Shown here piece by piece: positions 17,232 to 26,214 of a stretch of 64,000 bases of DNA. The position numbers and the translations under genes were made by a program. Within the stretch, counting starts at the first letter, position 1. Each line of letters starts with the position of its first letter. The notes beneath the pieces were generated by a model. That model worked only from the letters and a program-made list of their open reading frames with translations. It did not search any database and was not told where the DNA came from. The stretch is from Streptomyces curacoi (GTDB lineage Bacteria; Actinomycetota; Actinomycetes; Streptomycetales; Streptomycetaceae), in assembly GCF_001513975.1 (NCBI RefSeq), contig NZ_KQ947985.1, positions 688,266 to 752,265 on the forward strand, read 5' to 3'.

Positions 17232-18452
17232 ATGGCAGCTCCTTCCGCCCTCGCCTTCGACCCGTGGGACCCGGCGTTCCTGGCCGACCCGTACCCCGCC
17301 TACGCCGAGCTGCGTGCCCGGGGCCGGGTGCACTACTTCGAGCCCACCGACCAGTGGCTGGTGCCGCACCACGCGGACGTCTCGGCGCTGCTGCGCGACC
17401 GCCGGCTGGGCCGGACGTACCAGCACCGGTTCACCCATGAGGAGTTCGGGCGGACGGCGCCGCCGCCGGAGCACGAGCCGTTCCACGTCCTCAACGACCA
17501 CGGGATGCTCGATCTGGAGCCGCCGGACCACACCCGGATCAGGCGGCTGGTGTCGAAGGCGTTCACGCCGCGCACGGTGGAGCGGCTGAAGCCGTATGTG
17601 CGGGGGCTGGCCGGGGACCTGGTGTCGGCGCTGGTCGAGAAGGGCGGCGGGGATCTGCTGACGGACGTGGCGGAGCCGTTGCCGGTCGCGGTGATCGCCG
17701 AGATGCTGGGCATCCCGGAGTCGGACCGGGCTCAGCTGCGGCCCTGGTCGGCGGACATCTGCGGGATGTACGAGCTGAACCCGTCGCAGGAGACGGCGGC
17801 GAAGGCGGTCCGTGCCTCGGTGGAGTTCTCGGAGTACCTCCTGGAGCTGATCGCGGCCCGCCGCGAGGAGCCCGGCGACGACCTGATCTCGGGCCTGATC
17901 GCGGCGTACGACGAGGGCGACCGCCTCACCGAGCAGGAGATGATCTCGACGGCGGTCCTGCTGCTGAACGCCGGCCACGAGGCCACGGTGAACGCCACGG
18001 TCAACGGCTGGTGGGCGCTGTTCCGCAACCCCGACCAGCTCGCGGCCCTGCGCGCGGACCACTCCCTGGTCCCGTCGGCCATCGAGGAGCTGATGCGCTA
18101 CGACACCCCGCTCCAGCTCTTCGAGCGCTGGGTGCTGGACGAGATCGAGATCGACGGCACGACGATCCCGCGCGGCGCGGAGATCGCGATGCTCTTCGGC
18201 TCCGCCAACCACGACCCCGAGGTCTTCACCGACCCCGACCGCCTGGACCTCACCCGCGAGGAGAACCCGCACATCTCCTTCAGCGCCGGCATCCACTACT
18301 GCATCGGCGCTCCGCTGGCCCGCATCGAGCTGGCGGCGTCCATGACGGCGTTGCTGGAACAGGCGCCGACGCTGCGGCTGGCGGTAGAGCCGGAGCGGAA
18401 GCCGAACTTTGTGATCCGGGGGTTGGAGGGGTTGCGCGTCGAGGTGGGATGA
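17232..18452 (+). CDS. Cytochrome P450 (bacterial class I)
   Basis: A 406-residue soluble heme monooxygenase. The I-helix oxygen-activating motif AGHEAT is at residues 247-252, the ExxR pair in EELMR at 286-289, and the heme-cysteine loop FSAGIHYCIGAPLAR has Cys357. The N-terminal FDPWDPAFLADPYPAYAELR is typical of Streptomyces P450s such as the CYP107 group. It stands alone: no ferredoxin or biosynthetic gene is adjacent, so the substrate cannot be named. Electron donors would be supplied from elsewhere, possibly including the ferredoxin at 58894. Confidence 0.93.
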   Translation: MAAPSALAFDPWDPAFLADPYPAYAELRARGRVHYFEPTDQWLVPHHADVSALLRDRRLGRTYQHRFTHEEFGRTAPPPEHEPFHVLNDHGMLDLEPPDHTRIRRLVSKAFTPRTVERLKPYVRGLAGDLVSALVEKGGGDLLTDVAEPLPVAVIAEMLGIPESDRAQLRPWSADICGMYELNPSQETAAKAVRASVEFSEYLLELIAARREEPGDDLISGLIAAYDEGDRLTEQEMISTAVLLLNAGHEATVNATVNGWWALFRNPDQLAALRADHSLVPSAIEELMRYDTPLQLFERWVLDEIEIDGTTIPRGAEIAMLFGSANHDPEVFTDPDRLDLTREENPHISFSAGIHYCIGAPLARIELAASMTALLEQAPTLRLAVEPERKPNFVIRGLEGLRVEVG

Positions 18453-18540
18453 TCACTCGTTCGGCTGATCGCTGAGCGAATCCCGGTCGATGGTCGGCGG
18501 TGGCTCGTCAAGCTGGTGCCTGCCTGCGAAGGGAGGCACC

Positions 18541-19137
18541 ATGACGGTTATGGCAGAGCGTGCGTCAGATCAGATGTCGGTGGACCTGTTCGAGCGGATC
18601 GCCGAATTCGCTGCCCGTGAGGACGAGACCGTCAGCTTCGAGTTCATCGGCGGACGGATCGAGGTCAAGAAAGTGGCGGACGCCAGGCATGGCGAGATCG
18701 CGATGTGGCTGGTCTTCGAGTGCAAGCGGGCCCGGCCCGAACTCACCCTCTATGTAGCGAACCAAGGGCTGAAGGTGGAGGCATACCGGAAGGGTCGCGC
18801 GCTGCCTGACGCCGTGCTTGCACCTGTGGGTTACTTCAACCGCGAAGGCGACTGGACCGATCCCGACGGCGTGCTGATGGCCGTAGAGATCACGTCGTAC
18901 GACTCGGACACCCACAAACGCGACCGCGTGGATAAGCCCCGGGCGTACGCCGAGGCGGGCATCCCGGTCTATCTGCTGATCGACCGGGACAACCTCTCGG
19001 TTCTTGTGCACAGCAACCCGAACCCGGAGTTCGGCTACCAGGACATCCACGTGGCCAGGCTCGGCGACAAGTTTGCTCTCCCTGATCCGGTCGGCATCGA
19101 ACTCGACACCGAGGAATTGAAGCAGTACGTCGACTGA
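18541..19137 (+). CDS. Uma2 family (DUF820) PD-(D/E)XK-fold protein
   Basis: A 198-residue protein with the restriction-endonuclease-like fold of the Uma2 family, which is widely expanded in Streptomyces and has unknown targets. The nuclease core reads FEFIGGRIEVK (residues 35-45), LPDAVLAPVG near 91 with the Asp, LMAVEITSYDS near 117 with the Glu, and KPRAYAEAGIPVYLLID near 136 with the Lys/Tyr. Those residues form a plausible metal site. A GGAGG precedes the ATG. The gene has no obvious operon partner. Confidence 0.88.
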   Translation: MTVMAERASDQMSVDLFERIAEFAAREDETVSFEFIGGRIEVKKVADARHGEIAMWLVFECKRARPELTLYVANQGLKVEAYRKGRALPDAVLAPVGYFNREGDWTDPDGVLMAVEITSYDSDTHKRDRVDKPRAYAEAGIPVYLLIDRDNLSVLVHSNPNPEFGYQDIHVARLGDKFALPDPVGIELDTEELKQYVD

Positions 19138-19142
19138 ACCGG

Positions 19143-20747
19143 TCAGGTCGTCATGTCCCGGCGGCGCAGGCCGGTCAGCCCCACTGCGACCAGTGCCGCC
19201 GCCAGCCCCAACAGGACCAGCACCGGCCCCCACTCCATCCCCCCGCCCGGCAGCTTCGGCAGATGCCCGAACGGCGACAGGTCCAGCACCGCCTGCGGAA
19301 CATCCAGCGCGGGCCCCACCCAGCCGATCAGCAGTACCGCGCCGGCCACGCCCCACGCCGCCATCGCGGCCCGCGGCAGCACCCCGTACAGCAGGACCGC
19401 CAGCCCGCCGATGACCCACACCGCCGGGAGCTGGACCAGGCAGGCTCCCAGGAGCGGGCCGACCTGCTTGCCGTAGCCGACGGCGAAACCCAGGCCCGCG
19501 AGCAGCATGATCAGTGCGGAGCCCGCGAAGGCGATCACCAGGTGGCCCGCCGCCCAGCGGAGCCGCCCCACCGCGTTGGCCAGCACCGGTTCCGCCCGCA
19601 GCGAGGTCTCCTCGCCGTGCAGCCGCAGCACCGACGCCACGACGTACAGCGCGGCGATCAGGCCGAGCATCCCGACCATCGACGCCAGGAACGCGTCCGT
19701 GATGCCCGACTGCCCGCCCATCCGCCGGAAGATCTCGCGGGCGTTGTCGTTGTCGCCGACCAGGTCGGCCACCCCGTCGGTCAGCCCGCCGTAGACGACC
19801 CCGGCGAGGAAGAAGCCGATGCCCCAGCCGAGCACGCTGCCGCGCTGCAGCCGCCAGGCCAGCGCACCCGCCGTGCCGAGGCGGCCGTCGGCCGGTCCTG
19901 GCCGGGTGGGCAGGAAGCTCATGCCCACGTCCCGGCGCCCGGCGAGTGCGTACGCCACCGCGCCCTGCGCCGAGGCCGCCGCCGCGAACAGCAGCAGCAC
20001 CCACCAGCGCTCGTCCGCGAAGGCCCGCAGGTTCTCCAGCCAGCCCAGCGGTGACACCCACGTCAGCGCCGACGAACCGTCGTCCGACGCCGAGTCGCCC
20101 GCCGCGCGCAGCACGAACGCGGCGCCCAGCAGCCCCGCCGTCAGCCCCCGCGCCAGCCGGGCGCTCTCCGTGAACTGGGCGACGATCGCCGCCAGCGTCG
20201 CGAAGACCATGCCGACCCCGGCGAGGCCGAGCCCGAGGGCGAGCGCCCCGGAGGCGCCCTGGCCGGACAGCCCGGCCGTGACCAGCAGGGCCAGTACGGC
20301 GTTCGCGACCGCCGCCGTCAGCAGTGCGGCCGTCAGGGAGGCCCGGCGGCCCACCATGCCGGACGCCACCAGCTCCTGGCGGCCGCTCTCCTCCTCGTCC
20401 CGGGTGTGCCGTACGACGAGGAGGAGGCTCAGCACGGCCGCGAGCGCGCCCGCGTACACGCCGACGCGCCAGGCCGTGAGGGCGCCGACCGAGTCGTCGA
20501 AGACGGGGCCGATCAGGGCGCGGAAGGAGGCGTTGGCCGCCGTGTCCCGCACGAGGCCGGCGCGTTCGGCCGGGGTGGCGTACAGGTTCTCCAGCGTGTT
20601 CGGCATGGAGAGGATCATCAGCGCGTTCACCGCCACCCACACCGGGATCATCAGCCGGTCGCGGCGCAGCGCGAAGCGCAACAGCGTGCCGGTGCCCGCC
20701 AGTTGGCGCGAGCGTGTCGGCCGTACCGCGAGCGCCGTGGTGGTCAT
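19143..20747 (-). CDS. ABC-2 type exporter permease
   Basis: A 534-residue membrane protein with about twelve hydrophobic segments in two similar halves, like the large permeases annotated as polyketide-antibiotic exporters. It starts [20 protein letters not shown] at 20747 and overlaps the ATPase gene by 4 bp, so the pair is one operon. [19 protein letters not shown] near residue 123 is a typical cytoplasmic loop of these exporters. The substrate is unknown. A longer in-frame reading upstream is only the shadow of the ATPase gene. Confidence 0.9.
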   Translation of the reverse strand: MTTTALAVRPTRSRQLAGTGTLLRFALRRDRLMIPVWVAVNALMILSMPNTLENLYATPAERAGLVRDTAANASFRALIGPVFDDSVGALTAWRVGVYAGALAAVLSLLLVVRHTRDEEESGRQELVASGMVGRRASLTAALLTAAVANAVLALLVTAGLSGQGASGALALGLGLAGVGMVFATLAAIVAQFTESARLARGLTAGLLGAAFVLRAAGDSASDDGSSALTWVSPLGWLENLRAFADERWWVLLLFAAAASAQGAVAYALAGRRDVGMSFLPTRPGPADGRLGTAGALAWRLQRGSVLGWGIGFFLAGVVYGGLTDGVADLVGDNDNAREIFRRMGGQSGITDAFLASMVGMLGLIAALYVVASVLRLHGEETSLRAEPVLANAVGRLRWAAGHLVIAFAGSALIMLLAGLGFAVGYGKQVGPLLGACLVQLPAVWVIGGLAVLLYGVLPRAAMAAWGVAGAVLLIGWVGPALDVPQAVLDLSPFGHLPKLPGGGMEWGPVLVLLGLAAALVAVGLTGLRRRDMTT

Positions 20748-21646
20748 CGGGCCACCTCGCTCATGTCCGCCTGGTAGTGCCGCAGGAACAGCTCCTCCAG
20801 CGTCGGCGGCGTCGACGTCAGCGACCGCACGCCGGACTCGCTGAGCGAGCGCAGGACGGCGTCGAGTTTGTCGGTGTCGACCTGCAGCCGGACGCGGCGG
20901 CCCCGCACGTCGAGGTCGTGGACCCCGGGGAGGTGCGACAACCCGTCGGGCGGGCCCGCCAGTTCGGCCGTGACGCTGGTCCGGGTCAGATGGCGCAGGT
21001 CGGCGAGCGAACCGCTCTCGACCGTACGGCCCTTGCGGATGATGCTCACCCGGTCGCAGAGCTCCTCGACCTCGCTGAGGATGTGACTCGACAACAGGAC
21101 GGTTCGGCCCCTGTCCCGCTCCTCCTCGACACAGCGCTGGAAGACCTCCTCCATCAGCGGGTCCAGGCCCGAGGTCGGCTCGTCGAGGATCAGCAGGTCC
21201 ACGTCCGAGGCGAACGCGGCGACCAGGGCGACCTTCTGCCGGTTGCCCTTGGAGTACGTGCGGCCCTTCTTCGTCGGGTCCAGCTCGAAGCGTTCGACCA
21301 GCTCGGCGCGGCGCCGCCGGTCGAGGCCGCCGCGCAGCCGGCCGTAGAGGTCGATGACCTCGCCGCCGGAGAGGTTGCGCCACAGGGTGACGTCGCCGGG
21401 CACGTAGGCGATCCGGCGGTGCACCTCCACGGCGTCCGTCCAGGGGTCGCGGCCGAGCACCTGCGCGGCGCCCGAGTCGGCGCGCAGCAGGCCGAGCAGG
21501 ACGCGGATGGTGGTGGACTTGCCGGCGCCGTTGGGGCCGAGGAAGCCGTGGACCTCGCCGGTCTCGACATCCAGGTCGAGGCCGTCGAGCGCGTGCGTCC
21601 TGCCGAACGACTTGTGCAGTGCGGAGACCGTGATTGCCCTCGTCAT
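20744..21646 (-). CDS. ABC exporter ATP-binding subunit
   Basis: A 300-residue ATPase of the DrrA/CcmA group. Walker A is GPNGAGKST near residue 38, the signature region is [16 protein letters not shown] near 134 (SKGNRQ instead of LSGGQ, as is common in this group), Walker B is [14 protein letters not shown] near 156 and the H-loop is [12 protein letters not shown] near 189. The C-terminal 80 residues form the usual accessory domain. It is the first gene of the operon and diverges from the GbsR/MarR gene across a 73-bp interval holding an inverted repeat. Confidence 0.93.
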   Translation of the reverse strand: MTRAITVSALHKSFGRTHALDGLDLDVETGEVHGFLGPNGAGKSTTIRVLLGLLRADSGAAQVLGRDPWTDAVEVHRRIAYVPGDVTLWRNLSGGEVIDLYGRLRGGLDRRRRAELVERFELDPTKKGRTYSKGNRQKVALVAAFASDVDLLILDEPTSGLDPLMEEVFQRCVEEERDRGRTVLLSSHILSEVEELCDRVSIIRKGRTVESGSLADLRHLTRTSVTAELAGPPDGLSHLPGVHDLDVRGRRVRLQVDTDKLDAVLRSLSESGVRSLTSTPPTLEELFLRHYQADMSEVAR

Positions 21647-21657
21647 TCTTCAGAACG

Positions 21658-21696
21658 TACGCTTCTTTCAGAAATTTGTGAAGTTAAGGAAGCGTA
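21658..21696. promoter_or_regulatory. Inverted-repeat operator between ABC operon and GbsR/MarR gene
   Basis: TACGCTTC (21658-21665) and GAAGCGTA (21689-21696) are perfect inverted arms in an interval that is unusually A/T-rich for this genome. It starts 11 bp upstream of the ATPase start and ends 23 bp upstream of the regulator start, so a bound protein could cover both promoters. The adjacent regulator is the obvious candidate. Confidence 0.6.
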
Positions 21697-21707
21697 TGAA
21701 TCGTGGA

Positions 21708-21713
21708 TAGGAT
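21708..21713 (+). promoter_or_regulatory. Putative -10 box for leaderless GbsR/MarR transcript
   Basis: TAGGAT lies 7 bp before the ATG at 21720, the spacing expected if transcription starts at the start codon itself. There is no ribosome-binding site, which fits a leaderless message. No clear -35 was found. Confidence 0.45.
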
Positions 21714-21719
21714 GGGCGC

Positions 21720-22217
21720 ATGAGGGAATCAGCGCAGGCCGGGCGGGACGCAGAGGCCGTGTCGAAGTTCGTGGAGTCCTTCGCGGCGCAGCTCGTCGAG
21801 GCCGGGATGCAGCGCATGGCCGCCCGCGTCTTCGCCGCGCTGCTCTCCTCCGACAAGGGCGTGCTCACCTCCGCCGAACTGAGCGAACAGCTGCAGATCA
21901 GCCCCGCGGCGGTCTCCGGAGCGGTGCGTTATCTGGCCCAGACGCACATGGTGTCGCGGGAGCGGGAGCCCGGTTCGCGCCGGGAGCGCTATCGGGTCCA
22001 CGGTGACCAGTGGTACGAGGCCCTGACCAACCGTGAAGCCGTCATCAAGCGGTGGGAGGGCGCTCTGCGCGAGGGCGTCAACAGTCTCGGCCCCGATACC
22101 CCGGCGGGCCGCCGCATGGCCGAGACGCTCGCCTTCTTCGAGTTCATCGAGGGCGAGATCGCGGCGATGATGGAGCGGTGGCGGGCGCACCGCGAGAGGA
22201 CCTTCGGGCAGGGCTGA
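21720..22217 (+). CDS. GbsR/MarR family transcriptional regulator
   Basis: A 165-residue winged-helix protein. FVESFAAQLVEAGMQRMAARVFAALLSSD is the entry helix pair, LTSAELSEQLQISPAAVSGAVRYLAQ (residues 48-73) the HTH, and REREPGSRRERYRVHG the wing. The C-terminal part is a long helix for dimerisation. It diverges from an ABC exporter operon with an inverted repeat between, the usual arrangement of a local efflux repressor. The inducer is unknown. Confidence 0.9.
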   Translation: MRESAQAGRDAEAVSKFVESFAAQLVEAGMQRMAARVFAALLSSDKGVLTSAELSEQLQISPAAVSGAVRYLAQTHMVSREREPGSRRERYRVHGDQWYEALTNREAVIKRWEGALREGVNSLGPDTPAGRRMAETLAFFEFIEGEIAAMMERWRAHRERTFGQG

Positions 22218-22248
22218 CCCTCGGCTGACCGGGGCCCGCCCCGGAGTG

Positions 22249-22298
22249 CCCGGGATCGTCCCGCCCCCGGGATCGTCCCGCACCCGGGATCCTCCCGC
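22249..22298. repeat. Three 15-18-bp units at a gene end
   Basis: CCCGGGATCGTCCCG occurs twice and CCCGGGATCCTCCCG once, ending exactly at the stop codon of the minus-strand gene at 22299. Each unit is partly self-complementary around CCCGGG. Confidence 0.75.
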
Positions 22299-23156
22299 TC
22301 ACCCCTCCGGCAGCACCAGCCTGAGCCCGCCTTCCCCCACGGTCCACGTCCGTCTGCGCAGCGGCCCCGACACCGTCGCGTCCGCCGCGTACCGGAAGTG
22401 CGCCCCCGAGACGGTCACGGTCCGCCCCTCGGCCCGCAGCGGGGAGGCCTCCGCGCCCACCGAGGCCGGCCGTACCTCCACCGCGGCCACCCCGGCGGCT
22501 CCCGGGGTCACCGACACCGCCTCCACCGGCTGGCCGAGGTCCACCAGCGTCGCCCCGTCGACCTCGACCCGCAGCCGCGACGGCCCGGACCCGGCAGGGG
22601 AGGGAGGCCGGGCCGGCACGAGGGTCCGTACGAGGGACTGACAGGTCCGCAGCCACGGCCGCCCGGCACCCGACCCCACCGCGGTGGCCCCGGCCGGCGC
22701 GGCCGGGTCCCGTATCGGAGGGATCCGCAGCGCGCCAAGGACCACCCCGTCACTGTCGTCGACGAGCAGATCCAGCCGCCGCTCCACCCCGTCCAGCACC
22801 GCCCGGGCCGCCGCCACCGCCCCCGTCGGCACGCCGAGGGATCCGGCCAGCGACAGCGCGCCCCCGACCGGCACCACGGACAGCACGCATTCGGCCAGCT
22901 CCCGCCGCCGGTGCAAAAGCGACACCGCCCGCATCAGAGCCCGGTCGTCACCGACGACCACGGGCCGCCGCGAGCCGCGCCGCGCCAGTGCCCGGGCGAA
23001 CTCGTCCGGCCCCTCCGGCAGGCACACCTTTGTCGCCGCACCCGCGCTGAGCACGTCTTTCGCGATCCTGACGGACTCCCCGTCCGTCCTCCGAGCGACC
23101 GGATCGATCACCACCAGCAGCTGATCGGACATCGCGAAAGTCGCCACCTCGGCCAT
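22299..23156 (-). CDS. Diacylglycerol kinase-like protein, degenerate nucleotide site
   Basis: A 285-residue protein with the layout of the diacylglycerol/lipid kinase fold: an N-terminal MSDQLLVVIDPVARR strand, VVVGDDRALMRAVSLLHRRR near residue 77, SVVPVGGALSLAGSLGVPTG near 101 (the usual P-x-GT-x-N-D-x-AR-x-LG block), and a beta-sandwich half ending in GEGGLRLVLPEG. The strict GGDGT loop is replaced by VGDDR, so lipid kinase activity is doubtful. ATG at 23156 has GAGGAAGCGAGG just upstream. It diverges from purA. A role in lipid phosphorylation is a family inference only. Confidence 0.7.
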   Translation of the reverse strand: MAEVATFAMSDQLLVVIDPVARRTDGESVRIAKDVLSAGAATKVCLPEGPDEFARALARRGSRRPVVVGDDRALMRAVSLLHRRRELAECVLSVVPVGGALSLAGSLGVPTGAVAAARAVLDGVERRLDLLVDDSDGVVLGALRIPPIRDPAAPAGATAVGSGAGRPWLRTCQSLVRTLVPARPPSPAGSGPSRLRVEVDGATLVDLGQPVEAVSVTPGAAGVAAVEVRPASVGAEASPLRAEGRTVTVSGAHFRYAADATVSGPLRRRTWTVGEGGLRLVLPEG

Positions 23157-23189
23157 GCCTCGCTTCCTCGGGTAGCATCTTTGTGCAAG

Positions 23190-23217
23190 AGCCCCTTGCG
23201 CTATTGCGCCAGGGGCT
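23190..23217. other. Terminator-like hairpin in the divergent interval before purA
   Basis: Twelve-base arms (AGCCCCTTGCGC and GCGCCAGGGGCT) with one mismatch enclose TATT. Both flanking genes read away from it, so it is not needed as a terminator for either. It may be part of a purA leader, or end a short unseen transcript. Confidence 0.5.
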
Positions 23218-23300
23218 TCGTCTATTCCGGGGCCATCCGGTCGACGGTTCGCGGCCAATGAAGATCGCGGCCGGTCGTGGTGCACGCGGCGGAAACCCTA

Positions 23301-23350
23301 CGCGTACACCCCTGACCTTGGACATGCCCCGCCCGGAAGGGGTGTACGCG
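23301..23350 (+). promoter_or_regulatory. 13-bp perfect inverted repeat abutting the purA start
   Basis: CGCGTACACCCCT (23301-23313) and AGGGGTGTACGCG (23338-23350) pair perfectly across 24 bases. The right arm contains most of the only good ribosome-binding site, GGAAGGGG, and ends one base before the GTG start. In RNA this would hide the ribosome-binding site; as DNA it could be an operator. Confidence 0.65.
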
Positions 23351-23351
23351 C

Positions 23352-24635
23352 GTGCCCGCACTTGTGCTGCTCGGTGCTCAGTGGGGTGACGAAGGCAAGG
23401 GAAAGGCGACGGACCTGCTAGGCGGATCCGTCGACTACGTGGTGCGATACCAGGGCGGCAACAACGCCGGCCACACGGTAGTCGTGGGTGATCAGAAGTA
23501 CGCCCTCCACCTTCTCCCTTCCGGAATCCTCTCGCCGGGGTGTACCCCGGTCATCGGCAACGGCGTCGTCGTCGACCCGTCGGTCCTGCTCTCCGAGCTG
23601 AGCGGGCTGAACGAGCGCGGCGTCGACACGTCGAAGCTCCTCATCAGCGGAAACGCGCACATCATCACGCCTTACAACGTGACCGTCGACAAGGTGACGG
23701 AGCGCTTCCTCGGCAAGCGGAAGATCGGCACCACCGGCCGCGGCATCGGCCCGACCTACGCCGACAAGATCAACCGCGTCGGCATCCGCGTCCAGGACCT
23801 CTACGACGAGTCGATCCTGACGCAGAAGGTCGAGGCGGCCCTCGACGTCAAGAACCAGATCCTCACCAAGCTCTACAACCGCCGCGCGATCGCCGTCGAG
23901 CAGGTCGTCGAGGAGCTGCTGGGCTACGCCGCGAAGATCGAGCCGTACGTCGCCGACACCGTCCTGGTCCTCAACCAGGCCCTTGAGGACGACAAGGTGG
24001 TCCTCTTCGAGGGCGGCCAGGGCACGCTGCTCGACATCGACCACGGGACCTATCCCTTCGTCACGTCCTCCAACCCCACGGCGGGCGGTGCGTGCACGGG
24101 CGCGGGCGTGGGTCCGACGAAGATCAGCCGCGTGATCGGCATCCTCAAGGCGTACACCACCCGCGTCGGTGCCGGCCCGTTCCCGACCGAGCTCTTCGAC
24201 GAGGACGGCGAGGCGCTGCGCCGCATCGGCGGCGAGCGGGGCGTGACGACCGGCCGTGACCGCCGCTGCGGCTGGTTCGACGCGGTCATCGCCCGCTACG
24301 CGACCCGCGTGAACGGCCTGACCGACTTCTTCCTCACCAAGCTGGACGTCCTGACCGGCTGGGAGCAGATCCCGGTCTGCGTGGCGTACGAGATCGACGG
24401 CAAGCGCGTCGAGGAGCTCCCGTACTCCCAGACCGACTTCCACCACGCGAAGCCGGTCTACGAGATGCTGCCGGGCTGGAGCGAGGACATCAGCAAGGCC
24501 AAGTCCTTCTCCGACCTGCCGAAGAACGCCCAGGCGTACGTCAAGGCGCTGGAGGAGATGTCCGGCGCGCCGATCTCCGCGATCGGTGTGGGGCCGGGCC
24601 GGGACGAGACGATCGAGATCAACTCGTTCCTGTAG
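23352..24635 (+). CDS. purA: Adenylosuccinate synthetase
   Basis: Joins IMP and aspartate with GTP, the first committed step to AMP. The protein has 427 residues, the usual length. [16 protein letters not shown] near residue 8 is the GTP/catalytic loop with the conserved Asp and Lys, NAGHTV near 37 holds the catalytic His, [14 protein letters not shown] near 127 binds IMP, and a late [10 protein letters not shown] closes the fold. The start is GTG at 23352, next to a hairpin that overlaps the ribosome-binding site. The stop codon lies in an 8-bp repeat, followed by a strong terminator. Confidence 0.97.
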   Translation: MPALVLLGAQWGDEGKGKATDLLGGSVDYVVRYQGGNNAGHTVVVGDQKYALHLLPSGILSPGCTPVIGNGVVVDPSVLLSELSGLNERGVDTSKLLISGNAHIITPYNVTVDKVTERFLGKRKIGTTGRGIGPTYADKINRVGIRVQDLYDESILTQKVEAALDVKNQILTKLYNRRAIAVEQVVEELLGYAAKIEPYVADTVLVLNQALEDDKVVLFEGGQGTLLDIDHGTYPFVTSSNPTAGGACTGAGVGPTKISRVIGILKAYTTRVGAGPFPTELFDEDGEALRRIGGERGVTTGRDRRCGWFDAVIARYATRVNGLTDFFLTKLDVLTGWEQIPVCVAYEIDGKRVEELPYSQTDFHHAKPVYEMLPGWSEDISKAKSFSDLPKNAQAYVKALEEMSGAPISAIGVGPGRDETIEINSFL

Positions 24636-24661
24636 GCCTGTAGGCCTGTAGGCCTGTAGGC
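24630..24661 (+). repeat. CTGTAGGC x4 covering the purA stop codon
   Basis: Four perfect head-to-tail copies. The first contains the terminal CTG and TAG of purA, so the stop codon itself is part of the repeat. Confidence 0.9.
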
Positions 24662-24690
24662 CAGTGGGCCTTGGTTCCGGTCAGTTCGAA

Positions 24691-24729
24691 AAGCTGCGCC
24701 GCGTCCGACTCCCGGGCGCGGCGCAGCTT
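24691..24729 (+). terminator. Strong hairpin terminator after purA
   Basis: AAGCTGCGCCGCG (24691-24703) and CGCGGCGCAGCTT (24717-24729) pair perfectly over 13 bp, followed by TGTGTG. It separates purA from the convergent gene ending at 24752 and may serve both. Confidence 0.85.
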
Positions 24730-24751
24730 TGTGTGTACAGGGCCTTCTCGA

Positions 24752-25342
24752 CTACCGGACGGTGGCCAACCTCAGTCTGCGCACCTGAGTCGTGTAAAGA
24801 GCCGCAGACCACCAGTACAACCCGGCCCCCCAGATGGCCAGCGCCCATCCAAAAATGCGCGCAAACTGAGCCAACGAATCCCCGCCGTCGGCCAACAGGA
24901 GCAGTGGGAATGCGTACATGAGGTTGAAGGTGGCCGCTTTTCCGATGAAATTGACCTTGAGTGGACCGTATCCGATCCGCCGCAGGGTGGCGATATTCAG
25001 GGCCATGAATACGTCACGTGCGAGAAGCAGGACCAGGAACCACCAGGGAATGATATCCCGCAAGACCAGTGCAAGCAGCGTAGAAATCGTGTACAGCCGG
25101 TCGGCCGCGGGATCCAGGATTTGGCCGAGGCGAGTTATCTGATTCCAGCGGCGAGCTAGTTTCCCGTCAAGGTAGTCGGTGATACCGCTGACCACCAGAA
25201 GAGCAATAGCCCATTCGTCAAGGCTCGGGTTTCCGAAGTAGGGCTGGAGGACGAGCCACAAAAATACTGGAACCCCAGCGACGCGCAGGGCGCTCAAGGC
25301 GTTCGGGATCGTCAACACCTTGTCCAGGCGATCCTCTTCCAC
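24752..25342 (-). CDS. CDP-alcohol phosphatidyltransferase (PgsA-like)
   Basis: A 196-residue membrane enzyme that transfers a phosphatidyl group from CDP-diacylglycerol to an alcohol such as glycerol 3-phosphate or inositol phosphate. The family motif D-x2-DG-x2-AR-x8-G-x3-D-x3-D is intact, starting at DYLDGKLARR near residue 56 and ending LDPAADR. About five hydrophobic helices surround it. Base composition is lower in G+C than that of the flanking core genes, and the neighbouring islet suggests it may be an accessory copy rather than the housekeeping one. Confidence 0.88.
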   Translation of the reverse strand: MEEDRLDKVLTIPNALSALRVAGVPVFLWLVLQPYFGNPSLDEWAIALLVVSGITDYLDGKLARRWNQITRLGQILDPAADRLYTISTLLALVLRDIIPWWFLVLLLARDVFMALNIATLRRIGYGPLKVNFIGKAATFNLMYAFPLLLLADGGDSLAQFARIFGWALAIWGAGLYWWSAALYTTQVRRLRLATVR

Positions 25343-25567
25343 TTCCCGGCCTCCAACTGGGGCACCCAGGGCCCGAAATTTTCATTCCAAAGCAGACAGT
25401 ACTTGATCTTATCAGAGTCCCCGTGCTATTCGAGGTCGCATGTTGGCATTTTAGGCCATAGCTGGACATTGGTGGCAATATTTCGAGATCTTGCAGTATG
25501 AAATCAGTACCTGTTAGATTGCCTGTACGTCGCCTGACCAGCGACATCTTTCATAAGGGGGTATTTC

Positions 25568-26032
25568 ATGAACATGAGGCGCCTGACTGTGGTCCTGTCG
25601 ACCACCGCGCTTACGTCTGCCGTCTTGCTGGCTGCTTCAGGTAGCGCCGTCGCGGCAAATCGGGTCACTTGGAAGAACGCCGCAACCGGCCGCTATCTCA
25701 GCATGGACACCGGCATCACCGGCACTGGGACCAAGGTGGTCACCGACGAGCGGAATGCCGGCGGATGGGTCGAGTCCAAGAACTCCGACGGCTCGTTCAC
25801 TATTAAGTACGACGGCTTCAGCACGGGAGACAAGTGCCTGGACAGTAACGCCAGGGGGTCCGTCTACGGGATTTCCTGCAATGGCGGAAACAATCAGAAG
25901 TGGTTCGAAACGAAGACTTCCACCGGGTGGCGCCTGAAGAACAAGGCGACCGGACGCATCCTGGACAGCAACGCGTCCGGGTCTGTCTACACGAAGCCCG
26001 ACAACGGTGGTAAGTATCAGCGTTGGCTCTGA
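25568..26032 (+). CDS. Secreted ricin B-type lectin domain protein
   Basis: A 154-residue exported protein. RRLTVVLSTTALTSAVLLAASGSAVAA at residues 4-30 is a signal peptide with an A-x-A cleavage site. The mature part is a short beta-trefoil-like unit with RYLSMDTG, KCLDSNARGSVYG, NNQKWFE and a second KNKATGRILDSNASGSVY block, ending KYQRWL; the QxW motifs and repeated LDSNA signature fit ricin-B/RICIN-like carbohydrate binding. Six-residue aromatic spacing suggests two of the three usual lobes. G+C is lower than in neighbours. Its 3' end overlaps the convergent DUF397 gene by 16 bp. Confidence 0.82.
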   Translation: MNMRRLTVVLSTTALTSAVLLAASGSAVAANRVTWKNAATGRYLSMDTGITGTGTKVVTDERNAGGWVESKNSDGSFTIKYDGFSTGDKCLDSNARGSVYGISCNGGNNQKWFETKTSTGWRLKNKATGRILDSNASGSVYTKPDNGGKYQRWL

Positions 26033-26214
26033 CACCTGCCAATGAAGGCGGCCCAGGCCTTGCCGGAGGCGGTGAGGTTTGGGCCGTCGGGGTTCTTGGA
26101 GTCGCGGATGTGGATGGTGGTGGCGTGGGGGCAGGTGGCGACTTCGAGGCAGGCGCCGCCGCTGCTGTCGCTGTAGCTCGACTTGAACCAGCGAAGGTTT
26201 CCGGTGCCGGTCAT
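26017..26214 (-). CDS. DUF397 domain protein
   Basis: A 65-residue protein with the whole DUF397 signature: WFKSSYSDSSGGACLEVA, IHIRDSKNPDGPNLTAS, AWAAFI. Such genes nearly always follow a Scr1-type helix-turn-helix gene in Streptomyces and help control development or antibiotic output. Here the upstream partner is only a C-terminal remnant with which the start codon overlaps by 4 bp, so the pair is probably non-functional or orphaned. Confidence 0.9.
   Translation of the reverse strand: MTGTGNLRWFKSSYSDSSGGACLEVATCPHATTIHIRDSKNPDGPNLTASGKAWAAFIGRCQSQR

Noticed and set aside
20748..21383. N-terminal extension of the ABC permease on the minus strand
   Set aside because: It is an Arg/Pro-rich shadow of the ATPase gene, and the ATG at 20747 overlaps that gene by the usual 4 bp.
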